From assembly GCA_000310025.1 (NCBI GenBank), contig FN649728.1:2845996-2909995 (forward strand): a DNA stretch of 64,000 nucleotides. Reading direction: 5' to 3'. Shown here in pieces: positions 55,090-63,979 of the stretch. Under the pieces are notes generated by a model. It had not been told where the DNA came from, made no database searches, and saw only the letters and a program-made list of their open reading frames with translations. Both the position numbers and the translations under genes were made by a program. Within the stretch, counting starts at the first letter, position 1. The number at the start of each line of letters is the position of its first letter. The DNA comes from Ectocarpus siliculosus. Taxonomy: Eukaryota > Sar > Phaeophyceae > Ectocarpales > Ectocarpaceae.

Positions 55090-58000
55090 ACAACAACAAC
55101 AACAACTACCACCTACGACCACAACGACCACAACGACCACAACGACCACAACGACCACAACCACAACATGACAGGAGGGCCACTTCAGCGGGCAGCTCTG
55201 GGGGCTGGCGGTACACCCAACGGATGGAGACATCTTCGCAACGGCAGGGGACGACCACAGCATTCGAGTGTGGAGCGTGTCCCTAGGAGTCATGCTGCGG
55301 AAGGCGTACGTGGATGGCACGTGTCGAGCGCTGGCATGGTCACCCGACGGCCGGTACGCTACGGCAGCAGGCTGTTGTTTTCTCGTACTCATCCCCCCAC
55401 CCAGAAGGCAACCTAACATATCTATTCAACTCATCAGTCCGCTGGGCCTTTTTGCTGAGCTTCCGCGCTTCTCTCATAGGGGCTTATGCTATTTCCCCCT
55501 GCCCACGTCATCGCGCGTACCTTGATTCCAATTATTGACCCAACGCTCGAAAAAGGCTCCTCCTCATTGGGATGGGCGGCAGCATCGGTGGCGAGCGCAC
55601 GAGGAAGGATGGGACGGTAAGCAACACACCCGATCTCTATTTTGTTTAATATTGTTTTTTTCTCGCTTGAAATTTGTTCACGAGCGCGCCCACTTGCGAC
55701 GGGCGAAACGCAAGAACTACGGCCACTGCCAATGAAACACTCAGACAATTGAAGAAGGGATCTGAAGAAAAAAAACACACGCCGAAGCCCACGATGAAAA
55801 CAGGGGGGCGTAGACGTTATAGAGTGCAAGCTTCCAAAAGATCAACTCCTTTCGAAGCGCCTCTGCCCTGTGTGTGTGCTTGCATGTTTCTTTCCCCACC
55901 GGTATCCTCCACGTGTTCGTGCCACGGGTGGGTGTGCTTTTCCAGTCAGAACTCATCGTCACGCAGAATAAACGGCCGAGTATTGACTTAAAGACAGCAA
56001 GAAATTTACAAAGCGGGAAGTACCTTCCCGATCATGTCCGCGGTCCCAACTCGTTTTGTGATTCTGTGTGTGACGTGTCCGTGGCCATCAGTTCTTGATT
56101 TTCGACGTGTACAACATGGAGATCCTGTACGAGGGGAGGGACTCTCGCTCTTGGATCCGGGCGTGCTGCTTCAGTCCCGACGGCAAGAGCTTCGCGGTGG
56201 CATCGACGGACAACAAGATCTACATCTACGACTCTAAGTCCTACGCGCTCAAGGCTAAGGTTAGAGAAGGTGGAGAGAGGTAGAACGGACGCGATATTTT
56301 TTTTCTCTGCTTTGCAAGGATGGTTGCCAGAAAGACCATTTGAGCACAGTCAACGTCGACCCCCACCTATCATTGTCATCTTATTTTCCAGATCCGAACC
56401 ACAGTTTTTTACGTATCGATGGATATGAGATTCGCAGTATGATTCTCCACCACTCAACCCGCTGACCCTCTTGTCCATAGATTCTTGTTCGTTCGTTTGT
56501 ACGTGCGTCAACAACGCTCGAGAATGGTGCGTAGGGGACCTGAACGTTTTCGATCAACATATTGACTTGGAAAAGTGAGAATGAACAGCGCATGGTCCGC
56601 AGAGCAACCTCCTACTGAACCCTGGGAACACTTTGCGGAAACCCCCGACCCTATTATAACGCAGGCCCAGAAACACAACAGCCCCCTCGTGGCCCTGGAC
56701 TTCAGCGAGGACTCCAACTACGTGCAGTCCGCCTCCGAGGACAACGAACTCCTCTACCGTGAGTTGTGACCAGCTTTCTAGTCTTGTTATAATGAAAGGA
56801 GATGACTCGCTCATCACGCTTTCTTCAACCATGACGTGTAGATTTGCACGTTGGCAAAGTAAATGTCATAACTAGATTTTGTGAAACGCGCTCCTTAATC
56901 GTGAGGTGCAACGTTTTGTGCCGTCAGTCAGGTGACGCACGAAGACACCGCCTTTCGTCCCTCGGACTCGATTGTACACGCTCGTGACTTGTGGACTAGT
57001 GCGGAGAAGAACTGGGGAAACGTAGAGCTGGAGGATGTCGCACCTAGAGCTATCAGTTTTCGGTGCCATAAGCGGCGCAATGAAAAGTCCTCAGCGAGAC
57101 GTTCACCAGTGATACTGAGTACGGCGTTTATCTATCCGCGCCCTCGTTGTGGTTCGTCACCCCACCACACCCGCTTCTCCTTTCAGATAGCGCTGGCGAC
57201 GGCCTGCCGTTCGCAGTGCAAGCCCAGCTGAAGCACATCAAGTGGTCACAGTACACGTGTCCGTTCGGCTGGCCTGTTCAGGGGGCCTGGCCTCCCGTAG
57301 CCGAGGAAAACGCCGCGACGTTAACCTCGCTCCACCGGTAAGTTGCAGGAACCGATGATGATTTCGTTGCGAACATATTAAGTTCGAGGCAAAACCCGCC
57401 TGCAATGTCGATAGATGCATCTAGACAGACACCTCTGCAAATTGATTATGTTACGGTGAACACACTCTACCCTTACCTAGAATCTGGATAGCCAACGCAT
57501 GTTTTCTCATCCATCTCCTTTTTTGAGCGGTGGCATCGGGTTTTCTCGCGAGTACGGTGTCTTACCCAACCCTGCTCTAGAGGCCCCACGGCACATGCAA
57601 AGTACTCGATACTACTGGAACGAAAATGCATGCACTTCTTCTTCGTGCCGCCGATGGCGGTTGTTTTGTGTGTCAACACAGATCGCACGACAGAACACTT
57701 CTGGTGACCGCGGACGATGCTGGCAATGTCAAGCTGTTCAGATACCCCGCACTATCGAAGCAGGTGAGACTAGTGAGCGTGGATGGATTTCTTAGCGGCG
57801 ATTTTGGTGGGGATGATGTGGTATGTGTCAAAACCGCATAGGGCTCCATCTCAAAGAGGAAAGGGTGTAATGGCACGTTTTTCCCCGGCGAGGTGTGCTG
57901 TTTCTCGATACATGAGGGGAAAGGGCTTGCAAAAGCTAAAACCTGCGAGTCCTCTTCCTGCAGAACGCCAGTCAACAAATCGCCATGTGTATCTGTTTTC

Positions 58001-58250
58001 TTGCGGAGTTCCCCGCGTCAAGCAGCTTGCTGTGGTGCATCCTTCATCTGATGACTTTTCGCTGCTGCCATTGGCTCACCGTCTTTCGTCCTCGGAGCAG
58101 GCGGGTTACAAGCTCGTCTCGGGCCACGTCGGGGGCATTTCGTGTGTCAGGTTCACGGCTGACGACGCGCACATCGTGTCCATCGGCAAGGGCGATCGAG
58201 CGATCTTCGTCTGGAAGGTCGATGAGGCAGCGGACGGGCTTCCCCCGTAG
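27122..58250 (+). CDS. Giant EF-hand / triple-EMAP (HELP-WD40) microtubule-associated protein
   Basis: EMAP/EML proteins bind microtubules through a HELP motif packed into a tandem pair of WD40 propellers (the TAPE domain). Here one gene of about 50 exons over 31 kb reads in a single frame from ATG 27122 to TAG 58248-58250, about 2,350 residues. It has an N-terminal EF-hand module (27122-29033) and then three full EMAP units (about 29854-38128, 38751-48631 and 50429-58250). Almost every exon junction I checked keeps frame, with GT-AG ends; exon details are in the module entries. Unresolved spots are 29034-29940 (linker before unit 1) and about 55380-55560 in unit 3. Animal EML5 and EML6 also carry three EMAP units but, as far as I recall, no EF-hands. 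The repeats and gap in its introns do not break the frame. A shorter alternative, two or three separate genes, is unlikely: linker exons 38751-38827, 39121-39191 and 49003-49270 keep phase across the unit boundaries. Confidence 0.85.
29854..38128 (+). other. EMAP unit 1 (HELP + WD40 propellers)
   Basis: The HELP-like start is in exons about 29854-29940 and 30169-30301 (NLELLWAFGFNS). WD40 exons follow: 30685-30885 (GHSDMISCLAVH), 31679-31747 (GFHTEGVCQVCFSPDGQ), 31990-32191, 32580-32754 (GSTSGHLYVWEG), 33119-33281 (GSADGKVQLW), 33501-33701 (AGADRTVRIWN), 34027-34158, 34324-34451, 35201-35312 (SEDSFVYLYN), 35975-36063, 36709-36797 (CVVGWPLQGGW), 37244-37368 and 37815-38128 (GHGCPVRNCGF). All junctions keep frame. 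The last exon ends in an Asp/Glu-rich spacer, which, with exon 38751-38827, links to unit 2. The start of exon 29854 is uncertain. Confidence 0.8.
39223..39780 (-). repeat. Dispersed intronic repeat, copy 1 (reverse orientation)
   Basis: Read on the minus strand this 0.55-kb segment matches the repeat at 49759-50212 closely over its start (GTGTTTGCCATC), a GGTTACC ... GGTAACC inverted pair, and an end containing CCCGGCTTTGTAGGGATG followed by a C-rich tail. It carries about 170 bp more in the middle than the 49-kb copy. Part of that extra stretch reappears in the 54.5-kb copy, so it belongs to the element. It lies only about 30 bp after the donor of exon 39121-39191. No coding capacity was seen. 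Confidence 0.75.
44749..44770 (+). repeat. (AAC)n microsatellite
   Basis: Short run of about seven CAA/AAC triplets just before the acceptor of exon 44785-44965. Confidence 0.9.
49003..49270 (+). other. Acidic Ala/Asp-rich linker exon between EMAP units 2 and 3
   Basis: This single exon of 268 nt encodes an Ala-, Asp-, Glu- and Gly-rich spacer, then DRPWVKN, which lines up with the Lys-Pro-Trp linker before units 1 and 2. It is probably flexible. It starts after an AAAG acceptor and ends at GTAAGA, phase 0. Confidence 0.75.
49659..49758. other. Assembly gap (100 N)
   Basis: Exactly 100 N, probably a scaffold gap of unknown real size. Both sides are C homopolymers: 18 C before the gap and about 21 C after it. 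It lies within the intron between exons 49003-49270 and 50429-50619 of the EMAP gene. Confidence 0.99.
49759..50212 (+). repeat. Dispersed intronic repeat, copies 2/3, partly tandem
   Basis: The segment starting AGAGCCTGGTCCGGTGAG at 49782 recurs at about 50099, so about 110 bp is present twice, 318 bp apart, once before and once after the GTGTTTGCC start of the element. Each end carries a long C run (49761-49781, 49878-49896, 50203-50211). The arrangement looks like a tandem of the element, or an element with direct terminal repeats. The left copy runs into the N gap. Confidence 0.75.
54503..54653 (+). repeat. Dispersed intronic repeat, copy 4 (3' fragment)
   Basis: The segment from CGCCTCGCCGAATACC through CCCGGCTTTGTAGGGG to a C-rich tail matches the distal part of copy 1. 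It is more diverged and lacks the proximal half. It lies in the intron before exon 54732-54881. Confidence 0.65.
55035..55168 (+). repeat. (CAA)n and ACAACGACC microsatellite abutting a splice acceptor
   Basis: About 135 nt of CAA triplets passing into a 9-nt ACAACGACC-type repeat. It ends five bases before the AG that opens exon 55175, so this acceptor has no pyrimidine tract in the usual place. Confidence 0.9.
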
Positions 58251-58852
58251 GAAGGGGTCGGGAAAAAGGGCGAAAGCGCGCCCGCAGCCAAAGCGACGCT
58301 GCGTTTTGGTGGTGTCTGCGAAGTATAAGAAAAGACAACGAGAGAAACGAGAGACAGAGATTCATCAGCGAGGGCAGCATGTTAACACGCGTGACAATGA
58401 AAGCGATGGCGAATGAACTATTAAGCCCAAACGCAGGCCTTGAAGCAAGATCAAGAGAGACAACGAGCACGCAAAACGCACGCGAAGAGCAAGCTACGCT
58501 TCGCCACCCTTGAGGTGTTCTGGTTTTGTCTCGTCTCTCTCTAGGTGGGAAATAGTCGGCCTCAGAGAAAGTTCGGCGGATAAAACAAGCCACCTTTGGA
58601 ATGGCCTTATCACAACGGCAAACGGAGAGACCCCCGTGTTCTTTGAGTGCAAGTACTTCGAGAAAAATGCAAAGTGAGACTGCTTTCGCGGCGCGTTCTT
58701 AACACACATGTAAAATCCACAAATGTCACAAACGGGTGGCCAACACACCAGGTTGTAGGGGCACTTTTGCCAACCTCCATCTTCAATTATTTTGGCACGA
58801 GTTACAACCTCCCCACCTTGGGTAATCCTTGCAATGCAACGATGGCCAGGTT
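58251..58852. other. 3' flank of the EMAP gene
   Basis: Expected to hold the 3' UTR. Around 58545-58675 an open stretch (SADKTSHLWNG, then GETPVFFECKYFEKNAK) follows a pyrimidine-rich TAG, but I cannot place it in any family, nor link it to the EMAP frame, which has already stopped at 58250. Confidence 0.5.
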
Positions 58853-59390
58853 GTGCAAGGTATACCTATCTTGGAGGTTGCGCGTTGTTTACAAGCCGGA
58901 TAGGGGGCAGGTTGCCGATGGTAGTGCAAGGTGTACCCTTTCTTGGTGGTTGGTGCGCTACTACAAGCCGGATAGGAGGCAGGTTGCCGATGGTAGCACA
59001 AGGTGTACCCTTTCTTGGTGGTTGGTGCGCTGCTAACAAGCCGGATTGGGGTCAAGCTGTCGATGGCGGCGCAAGGTGTACCATCTCTCGTGGTTGGTAC
59101 ACTGCTTACAAGCTGGACAGCGGGCAGGCTGCCGATGGCAGCGCAAGGTGTACTCTTTCTTGGAGGTTGGCGCGCCATGCACGATTCGGATAGGGGGGAG
59201 GTTGCCTATGTTATGACAAGGTGTACCCTTTTTTGCAGGTTGGCGCGCTTCACACAAGCCGGTTGGGGGGGCAGGTTGCCGGTGATAGTGCAAGGTGTAC
59301 CCTCTCTTGCAGGTTGGCGCTTTGCGCACAAGCCGGTAGGGGGCAGGTTGCGTGTTGGAATGCGTATCCTCTCATCGAGGGTGCGCACGA
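58853..59390 (+). repeat. Minisatellite, about 72-bp unit, about 7 copies
   Basis: The word GCAAGGTGTACC recurs with starts near 58854, 58925, 58997, 59070, 59142, 59215 and 59289, giving periods of 71 to 74. Each unit also contains ACAAGCCGGATAGG and CAGGTTGCCGATGG. Copies differ by point changes and 1-2 bp indels. Several frames on both strands stay open across units because 72 is a multiple of three; this is not evidence for coding. Confidence 0.9.
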
Positions 59391-59430
59391 TGCGGCCGGT
59401 CAACAACAAACAGCAGTCAGTGCTCTACAC

Positions 59431-59472
59431 CGTAGTGGCGGGTTCAATTCCCCTGCACTACGTTTTTTTTTT
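59431..59472 (+). other. Hairpin with tRNA T-arm-like box and T10 run
   Basis: CGTAGTG at 59431-59437 is exactly complementary to CACTACG at 59456-59462. Between them is GGTTCAATTCC, which fits the Pol III B box / tRNA T-arm, and a run of ten T follows at once. No cloverleaf could be drawn upstream, so a full tRNA is not supported. It may be the tail of a tRNA-derived SINE or a tRNA fragment. Confidence 0.4.
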
Positions 59473-59616
59473 GTTCATGTTTCATTCGTTTTTTCGCCCC
59501 CTGTATTCGAATCACTACAATTTTGCCGTCGGTACATTCCCGGGCAAACTCCTGGAACAACGACATCCTTCCCGTGCCCATGCATCATACGCATGTTGCC
59601 AGCTCTACCTTGAAAT

Positions 59617-59720
59617 GTTTCATGAAAGAAAGTCCAAGGAGTTTCATGAAAAGTTCCATGGAGCTCCATGAACTTCCATGAAATTTTTCGCGGAAGTCCA
59701 TGAAACGTTTCATATTTCGC
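59617..59720. repeat. Palindromic CATG(G/A)AA-type repeat, block 1
   Basis: A dense array of TTTCATGAAA, CCATGGA and CCATGAA words, each partly self-complementary. Same composition as the larger block at 60420-60815. Confidence 0.8.
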
Positions 59721-60023
59721 TACAATTACAATCATCTGATAACCATCAATTCATTTATCATGACACCGTGTTACGTTCTACTGTAGTACAAAACGTCATT
59801 ATCACACCACATCTATCTACGTATGTATCATGGCATACAGCAATCATGCAGCTGCATCTATTCTACTACATCACACACACATCCTCGAGGTAATGCGCTG
59901 CCTTTCAACACGCCCCCATGACGAATGAATGAATTTGAATGCAATGTTACGTGATCTTGATCAAAACGTCATCGTTGTCCTAAACCATTTACAAGGAGTT
60001 AAGCCGTAGACGGTAGCTTGCTC

Positions 60024-60107
60024 CTAGAGGTAGATGAAGGTTCCGTCGTTGACACTCTTGTCCACGGCCACGTAGAGATCGGAGAGAGAGTTGCTTGTTG
60101 TTGCTGG
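60024..60107 (-). CDS. Possible 3'-terminal exon on the minus strand, unknown product
   Basis: On the minus strand a TCTCCCAG acceptor is followed by an open frame with one base needed from upstream. It reads SLSDLYVAVDKSVNDGTFIYL, then TAG at 60026-60024. The acceptor and the protein-like sequence suggest a real last exon. No upstream exon was identified; the open frame at 62740-62021 on the same strand is the only candidate partner. Confidence 0.3.
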   Translation of the reverse strand, partial: PATTSNSLSDLYVAVDKSVNDGTFIYL

Positions 60108-60345
60108 GAGACGATCAGCAAGGATTTAAGATGAAGTCGGGATCCAACTTCATCTCAGGGGGCACACAGAGTAGTCAATTCTAAGGGGGGGGGGGTATGG
60201 GTACAAGAAGGAATACCTCCTGATCATCCCACATCCTATGAACAATAGGATGTACCCTATTCATGCTATCCTTAACAATCTACTGCACGAATTCTCTCAC
60301 AGTCTGTCTTGGTATTATGCATCCTCTGTGTGCTTCTTCTGCATT

Positions 60346-60371
60346 ATATACATATATATATATATATATAC
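60346..60371. repeat. (TA)n microsatellite
   Basis: About 12 TA units, interrupted by single C bases at each end. Confidence 0.9.
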
Positions 60372-60419
60372 ATACGCCCCCATCAACCGGTATTCGAATT
60401 TGTTTGGTGTTCCATAATT

Positions 60420-60815
60420 TGGAATTCCATGAAATATTCCATGGGCGTTCATGAAACATTTCATGGGCATTCATGGAACATTTCATGGGCGTTCATGGAG
60501 CATTATTAACATTTCATGGATGGTTATGGGCTTTCATGAAACATTTCATGAACGAACGTTCATGGGCGTCCATGAAAGCATGTCATGAACGTCCATGAAA
60601 TTTTTCCATGAAATGTTTGATGACAAGGAGTGAAATTATTCTTCATGGAATGTTTCATGACAAAAATGTCATGGACATCCATGGAACTTTTCACGGAATG
60701 TCGTGAAAGTTTTCATGGAATTCCATGGATTTCCATGGAAGACGTTTCATGGAAGCCCATGGAAGCCCATGGAAGTTCCATGGAATTCCATGAAAAATTC
60801 CATGGAAAAGTACGA
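60420..60815. repeat. Palindromic CATG(G/A)AA-type repeat, block 2
   Basis: About 400 bp of imperfect repeats. From about 60425 a 22-bp form (CATGAAACATTTCATGGGCG plus TT) recurs about four times. Further on it degrades to mixed CCATGGAA/TTCCATGG words. Nearly every unit is its own reverse complement in part, so both strands encode similar Met/His/Phe-rich nonsense peptides. No coding value is inferred. Confidence 0.85.
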
Positions 60816-62020
60816 AAATGTACAAACCCCTCTGTAACGGGATCTGATCTGAGAGCTTGTTGTGCCCTGCACAATGTAGCTGGTACACACATAGCACTCA
60901 CTCGTGAATCCCCGCACACACTCACACAAAAGCCCAAATTGATCAGTGTACGCGTTCATCTAGTACGTACGCATTGTGCCAACGTATCCTGGGCTCTTGT
61001 ATCTACATATCACAGGTGGCCAGTGGGCACCGTTGTACGGGGGCGTTGAGTAACCTCCGGCCAACGAGTGGTTATTACATGGGATAACGTAGGGGGGTTA
61101 CAGGCCGAGCCGGCATAACGTGCCCGGGTTGTGAAAGCGGTCATCATGCGAGGAGGGTGGGTGTGAAGAGGGCAGGGGGAGGGATAGAGTCCAGATAAAC
61201 GCCAATTTCATAAAGAAAGGTAAAATATACACAATGAACAAGGTGACGTACAAGGTAGGGTTCGTCTGCTACACATACTGTAGTAGATGGTTCTTGTGCA
61301 CTTTGTAGGCTGTGACTGACTTTTTCTTGTCGAAAAAAACTAGGGCTTGCTGCAATAATCTGACGCAATGAATGCCTTATATTTACGAAGCACAAACCAT
61401 TTTTTTTGTGTGGTGGATTAATTCGAACCACGCTGCTTTGTTCCAGCAATGACCAGCGACACACACAGTGGCGGTAGCTATTACAGTCAGGACCACATCG
61501 CGTAACAGCCACGAAACGGAGGGAAATCAACAAACTAAATCTACAATAGCCACGTACTACGTACGTACGTACGTACGTACGTACGCCGACGACGACGTAG
61601 GTTTCTACCGCCGCCGTAGTACGTAGTCGTCATAGTCTATCCAAATCAGATCATAGACTATATTTCTGAGAAACCTATCGTTGTTGGAATTTGTAGACAA
61701 GTCTATCGTGTGTAGACTGGCAAGAGTAACAACTATCCTGTGTGTCGACTGAGCTATTGCTTCTGGCTACAAGAGAACAAGACGTGCTGACCTTCGGCGA
61801 AATCTACAAAGCCTCACGTCGACTATTAGCGAGTTTCGAAAAAAAAAATCCTTCGGAAGGTTCTCGAAACGGCAGAATGAACGAGAATCGCGGACGACAC
61901 GGAATCCAATGTCGTGCCCGACCGCTAGAGCCTAGCGGCCAGAGGAAGGAGGACCACGCGGTTCCAACATGAGACGCCCCCCACCGTATCTTCGCGAAGA
62001 CGTGAGAGAAGAGGGTTGGC
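60816..62020. other. Region without recognised genes
   Basis: I see no family motif or consistent splice model. A microsatellite lies at 61558-61585. Several inverted words such as TAGTCTAT/ATAGACTA lie at 61620-61720. Confidence 0.5.
61558..61585. repeat. (ACGT)n microsatellite
   Basis: About seven perfect TACG/ACGT units, fully self-complementary. Confidence 0.95.
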
Positions 62021-62740
62021 TCAGGAATGACACCACAACCTATCTACTGTACAAGTAGTAGTAGCATCGAAAATTGTCCTGGCAGAGCAATGCACCTTAG
62101 AATGGCTACATAGAACGGAGGGCAAATACAAATAATGAACAGCTGTATCCGAACACATGTCTTGTAAGAGATCTTCTGGCTTGTTGATAATAGTACATTG
62201 GGTTGGAGGCAGGGGGTTGCAATCCCAAGCTTCGACGAAGTCTTCTTGTTGGGTCGTTATTACCACCATCTCGAGCACGTTCTGACCGGCAGCTTCGCGA
62301 ACAACTCTCAATAATAGCGATTCGGCGATGACCACCCTCGCCTCGCTCGTCTGTGTTGACATATACGCGGCCTTTCGTTGACCGTAAAGCTGCCCAGAGG
62401 GAAATGGATCTTGCGGACAGCAGCAACGACGGTGAGCAATGCTTTGTTTACAGTACCTAACTAGCCCATGGCCCGTGACGACGACCGAATGAAGCAGTCC
62501 CTGCGGAACCAACTGCGCTTCCCCGACTTTGTTTCCCATATCCGATTCTAGACTGACTGTAGTCTGCACGTATCTATGCTCTGATTTTGACATCATCGTC
62601 GTCGGCAAAATAAAAGTTTCTCTCATCAAGACGTTGTTTAGAGAATATTGAATGAATTTTGAGCTCTCTTGTTCTATGCGTACGTTGGTTGATTGGTGAA
62701 GCGTCCGCGGGGCATGATGGTCGCACGGTGTATGTAGCAA
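62021..62740 (-). CDS. Orphan open reading frame, 239 codons, unknown product
   Basis: A single uninterrupted frame on the minus strand from an ATG at 62740 to a stop at 62021. It is long for non-coding sequence here and does not lie opposite another gene. The middle looks protein-like (ARVVIAESLLLRVVREAAGQ, VLEMVVITTQQEDFVEAWD). The first 40 residues are rich in His and Asn and look less convincing, so the true start may be downstream or in another exon. No family was recognised. Confidence 0.3.
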   Translation of the reverse strand: MLHTPCDHHAPRTLHQSTNVRIEQESSKFIQYSLNNVLMRETFILPTTMMSKSEHRYVQTTVSLESDMGNKVGEAQLVPQGLLHSVVVTGHGLVRYCKQSIAHRRCCCPQDPFPSGQLYGQRKAAYMSTQTSEARVVIAESLLLRVVREAAGQNVLEMVVITTQQEDFVEAWDCNPLPPTQCTIINKPEDLLQDMCSDTAVHYLYLPSVLCSHSKVHCSARTIFDATTTCTVDRLWCHS

Positions 62741-63669
62741 TTATTATTTGCTCCGATGAGTCTCTCTTGAGCATGTAAGCCCGGAATGTCCTTGTTGTTG
62801 TTGTTGTCTTACATTAATAACCGTTCCGTTCTCTCTACCCAGTCTAGTCAAACTCTTGAGCGCGTGGTGGATAAAAACACACTGACTGACTGTATCTAAA
62901 AAGTCTAACGGACTAGACTACAGTACTACCTGTAACCTGAACCCTACGTTTTAATTCTGACCGACCTCATCGAAGTTTTCGAACAATGAAGAGAGGTTAT
63001 CGATATCTCCGCATCCATCAAAGTCTAGTTCTGAAATACGGCATTGTACGCCATTCAATGTTGACCCGCTGCCGTCCGTCCGTGTTTTGCACCGCAGCAT
63101 ATGCACACAGCGAGAGAAATCCTTCTAGATCTTGACAATGGGAAAATACATCAGATCAGAAGGTTCACCGGGAGGGCGGCACGCAAGAAGAGGAAACAGA
63201 CTACTAGCAGATCGGGGGGAGGAGCACAACAACATCATCGTCGTCTACGGCAGGTACTGTATGGGCGGCACGCATTTTGCATGTGATGTTAACAATAATG
63301 GGGCAGCGCACAGTACTGATGGAGAAGATGCAGTATGTATGATGTGTGCTTGTCTTTTCAACACTCCTCCTGGGTAATGTTCCGAGCGTACAAGTTTGGC
63401 ACGAGCCAAGCAAGGTAGGTACTAGCGGTAGCAGCCACGGCTTCAAAGCGACCAAACGAAACGGCATACGCTGAAAGCCTCCCGCTTACTACACAGTGCA
63501 CGTACAATGAGCGTTCCTTTACCGACGGCGGATGATACGCTTTCACGATTCTTACACACCAGTAAACAAACACACCACACGCAAAAAACGAACAGGGGTG
63601 TACTCATTGTCAAACAAACAGGGGGAGCGGACTAAATGTAGAATTGTGCCCAGGCCGCCGCCAACAACA
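62741..63669. other. Region without recognised genes
   Basis: Nothing convincing on either strand. It would include the promoter of the candidate gene at 63670. Confidence 0.45.
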
Positions 63670-63900
63670 ATGTCGTCGGTGTTGGACACCCGAGAGAAAA
63701 TGGTGAGGCAAATCTTGAGGCTCACGCGCAGCGGCAGCTACAGCCCAACGAAAACCACCACCCCACGCGACCCGGGGAGAGCGTTGCCGGCGACAGCAGA
63801 GACGACGACGCCAGAGTGCCGTGCGCGAGGCATCGCAAAGGCAGCCACGAGCCTGGGCATCATCTCGGCGAAGGAGGCGGACATCGTCATCAGAAAGCAT
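63670..63900 (+). CDS. Possible first exon of a gene continuing past the window, unknown product
   Basis: From the ATG at 63670 the frame encodes SSVLDTREKMVRQILRLTRS, a Thr/Pro-rich spacer, and a helical-looking AATSLGIISAKEADIVIRKH. A GTGAGC donor at 63901 would end the exon in phase 0. If unspliced, the frame stops at 63924. The G+C-rich, low-stop character matches coding exons in this window. No family was recognised. Confidence 0.35.
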
Positions 63901-63979
63901 GTGAGCCCAAGGATCGAGGCGTAGGGGTATTGCAAAAACAGTCGTGTGGCGTTTGTTGTTGGTTTGAGTCCTTCCCTAT

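Larger units (their letters stand above)
50429..58250 (+). other. EMAP unit 3 (HELP + WD40 propellers) and C-terminus
   Basis: Exons: 50429-50619 (HELP region, GGLVYPAATIGVVY), 51023-51158 (EAGTRPTVRVWD), 51695-51847, 52433-52560 (GGVGHVKFWALNGR), 53307-53438 (GGVSGHLYVWKG), 53836-53983 (GGKDGFVKLW), 54732-54881, 55175 to about 55375 (GLAVHPTDGD, GDDHSIRVW), about 55561-55618 (LLIGMGGSIGGERTRKDGT), 56092-56259 (FSPDGKSFAVAS), 56665-56758, 57187-57337 (PFGWPVQGAWPP), 57682-57763 (ADDAGNVKLFRYP) and 58101-58250 (GHVGGISCVRF ... FVWKV). The HELP segment has drifted more than in unit 2. The junction after about 55375 has no clear donor that keeps phase. Confidence 0.8.

Noticed and set aside
54630-55419. 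Minus-strand frames with long Val or Cys runs
   Set aside because: They are translations of the CAA/ACAACGACC microsatellite.
59390-59462. Complete tRNA gene
   Set aside because: The T-arm-like part is present, but the 7-nt partner of the acceptor strand lies immediately before the T-arm, and no D-arm or anticodon arm can be drawn.
58647-59671. Repetitive proteins encoded by the 72-bp minisatellite
   Set aside because: Open in several frames on both strands, as expected from unit length alone; no start context or splice support favours one.
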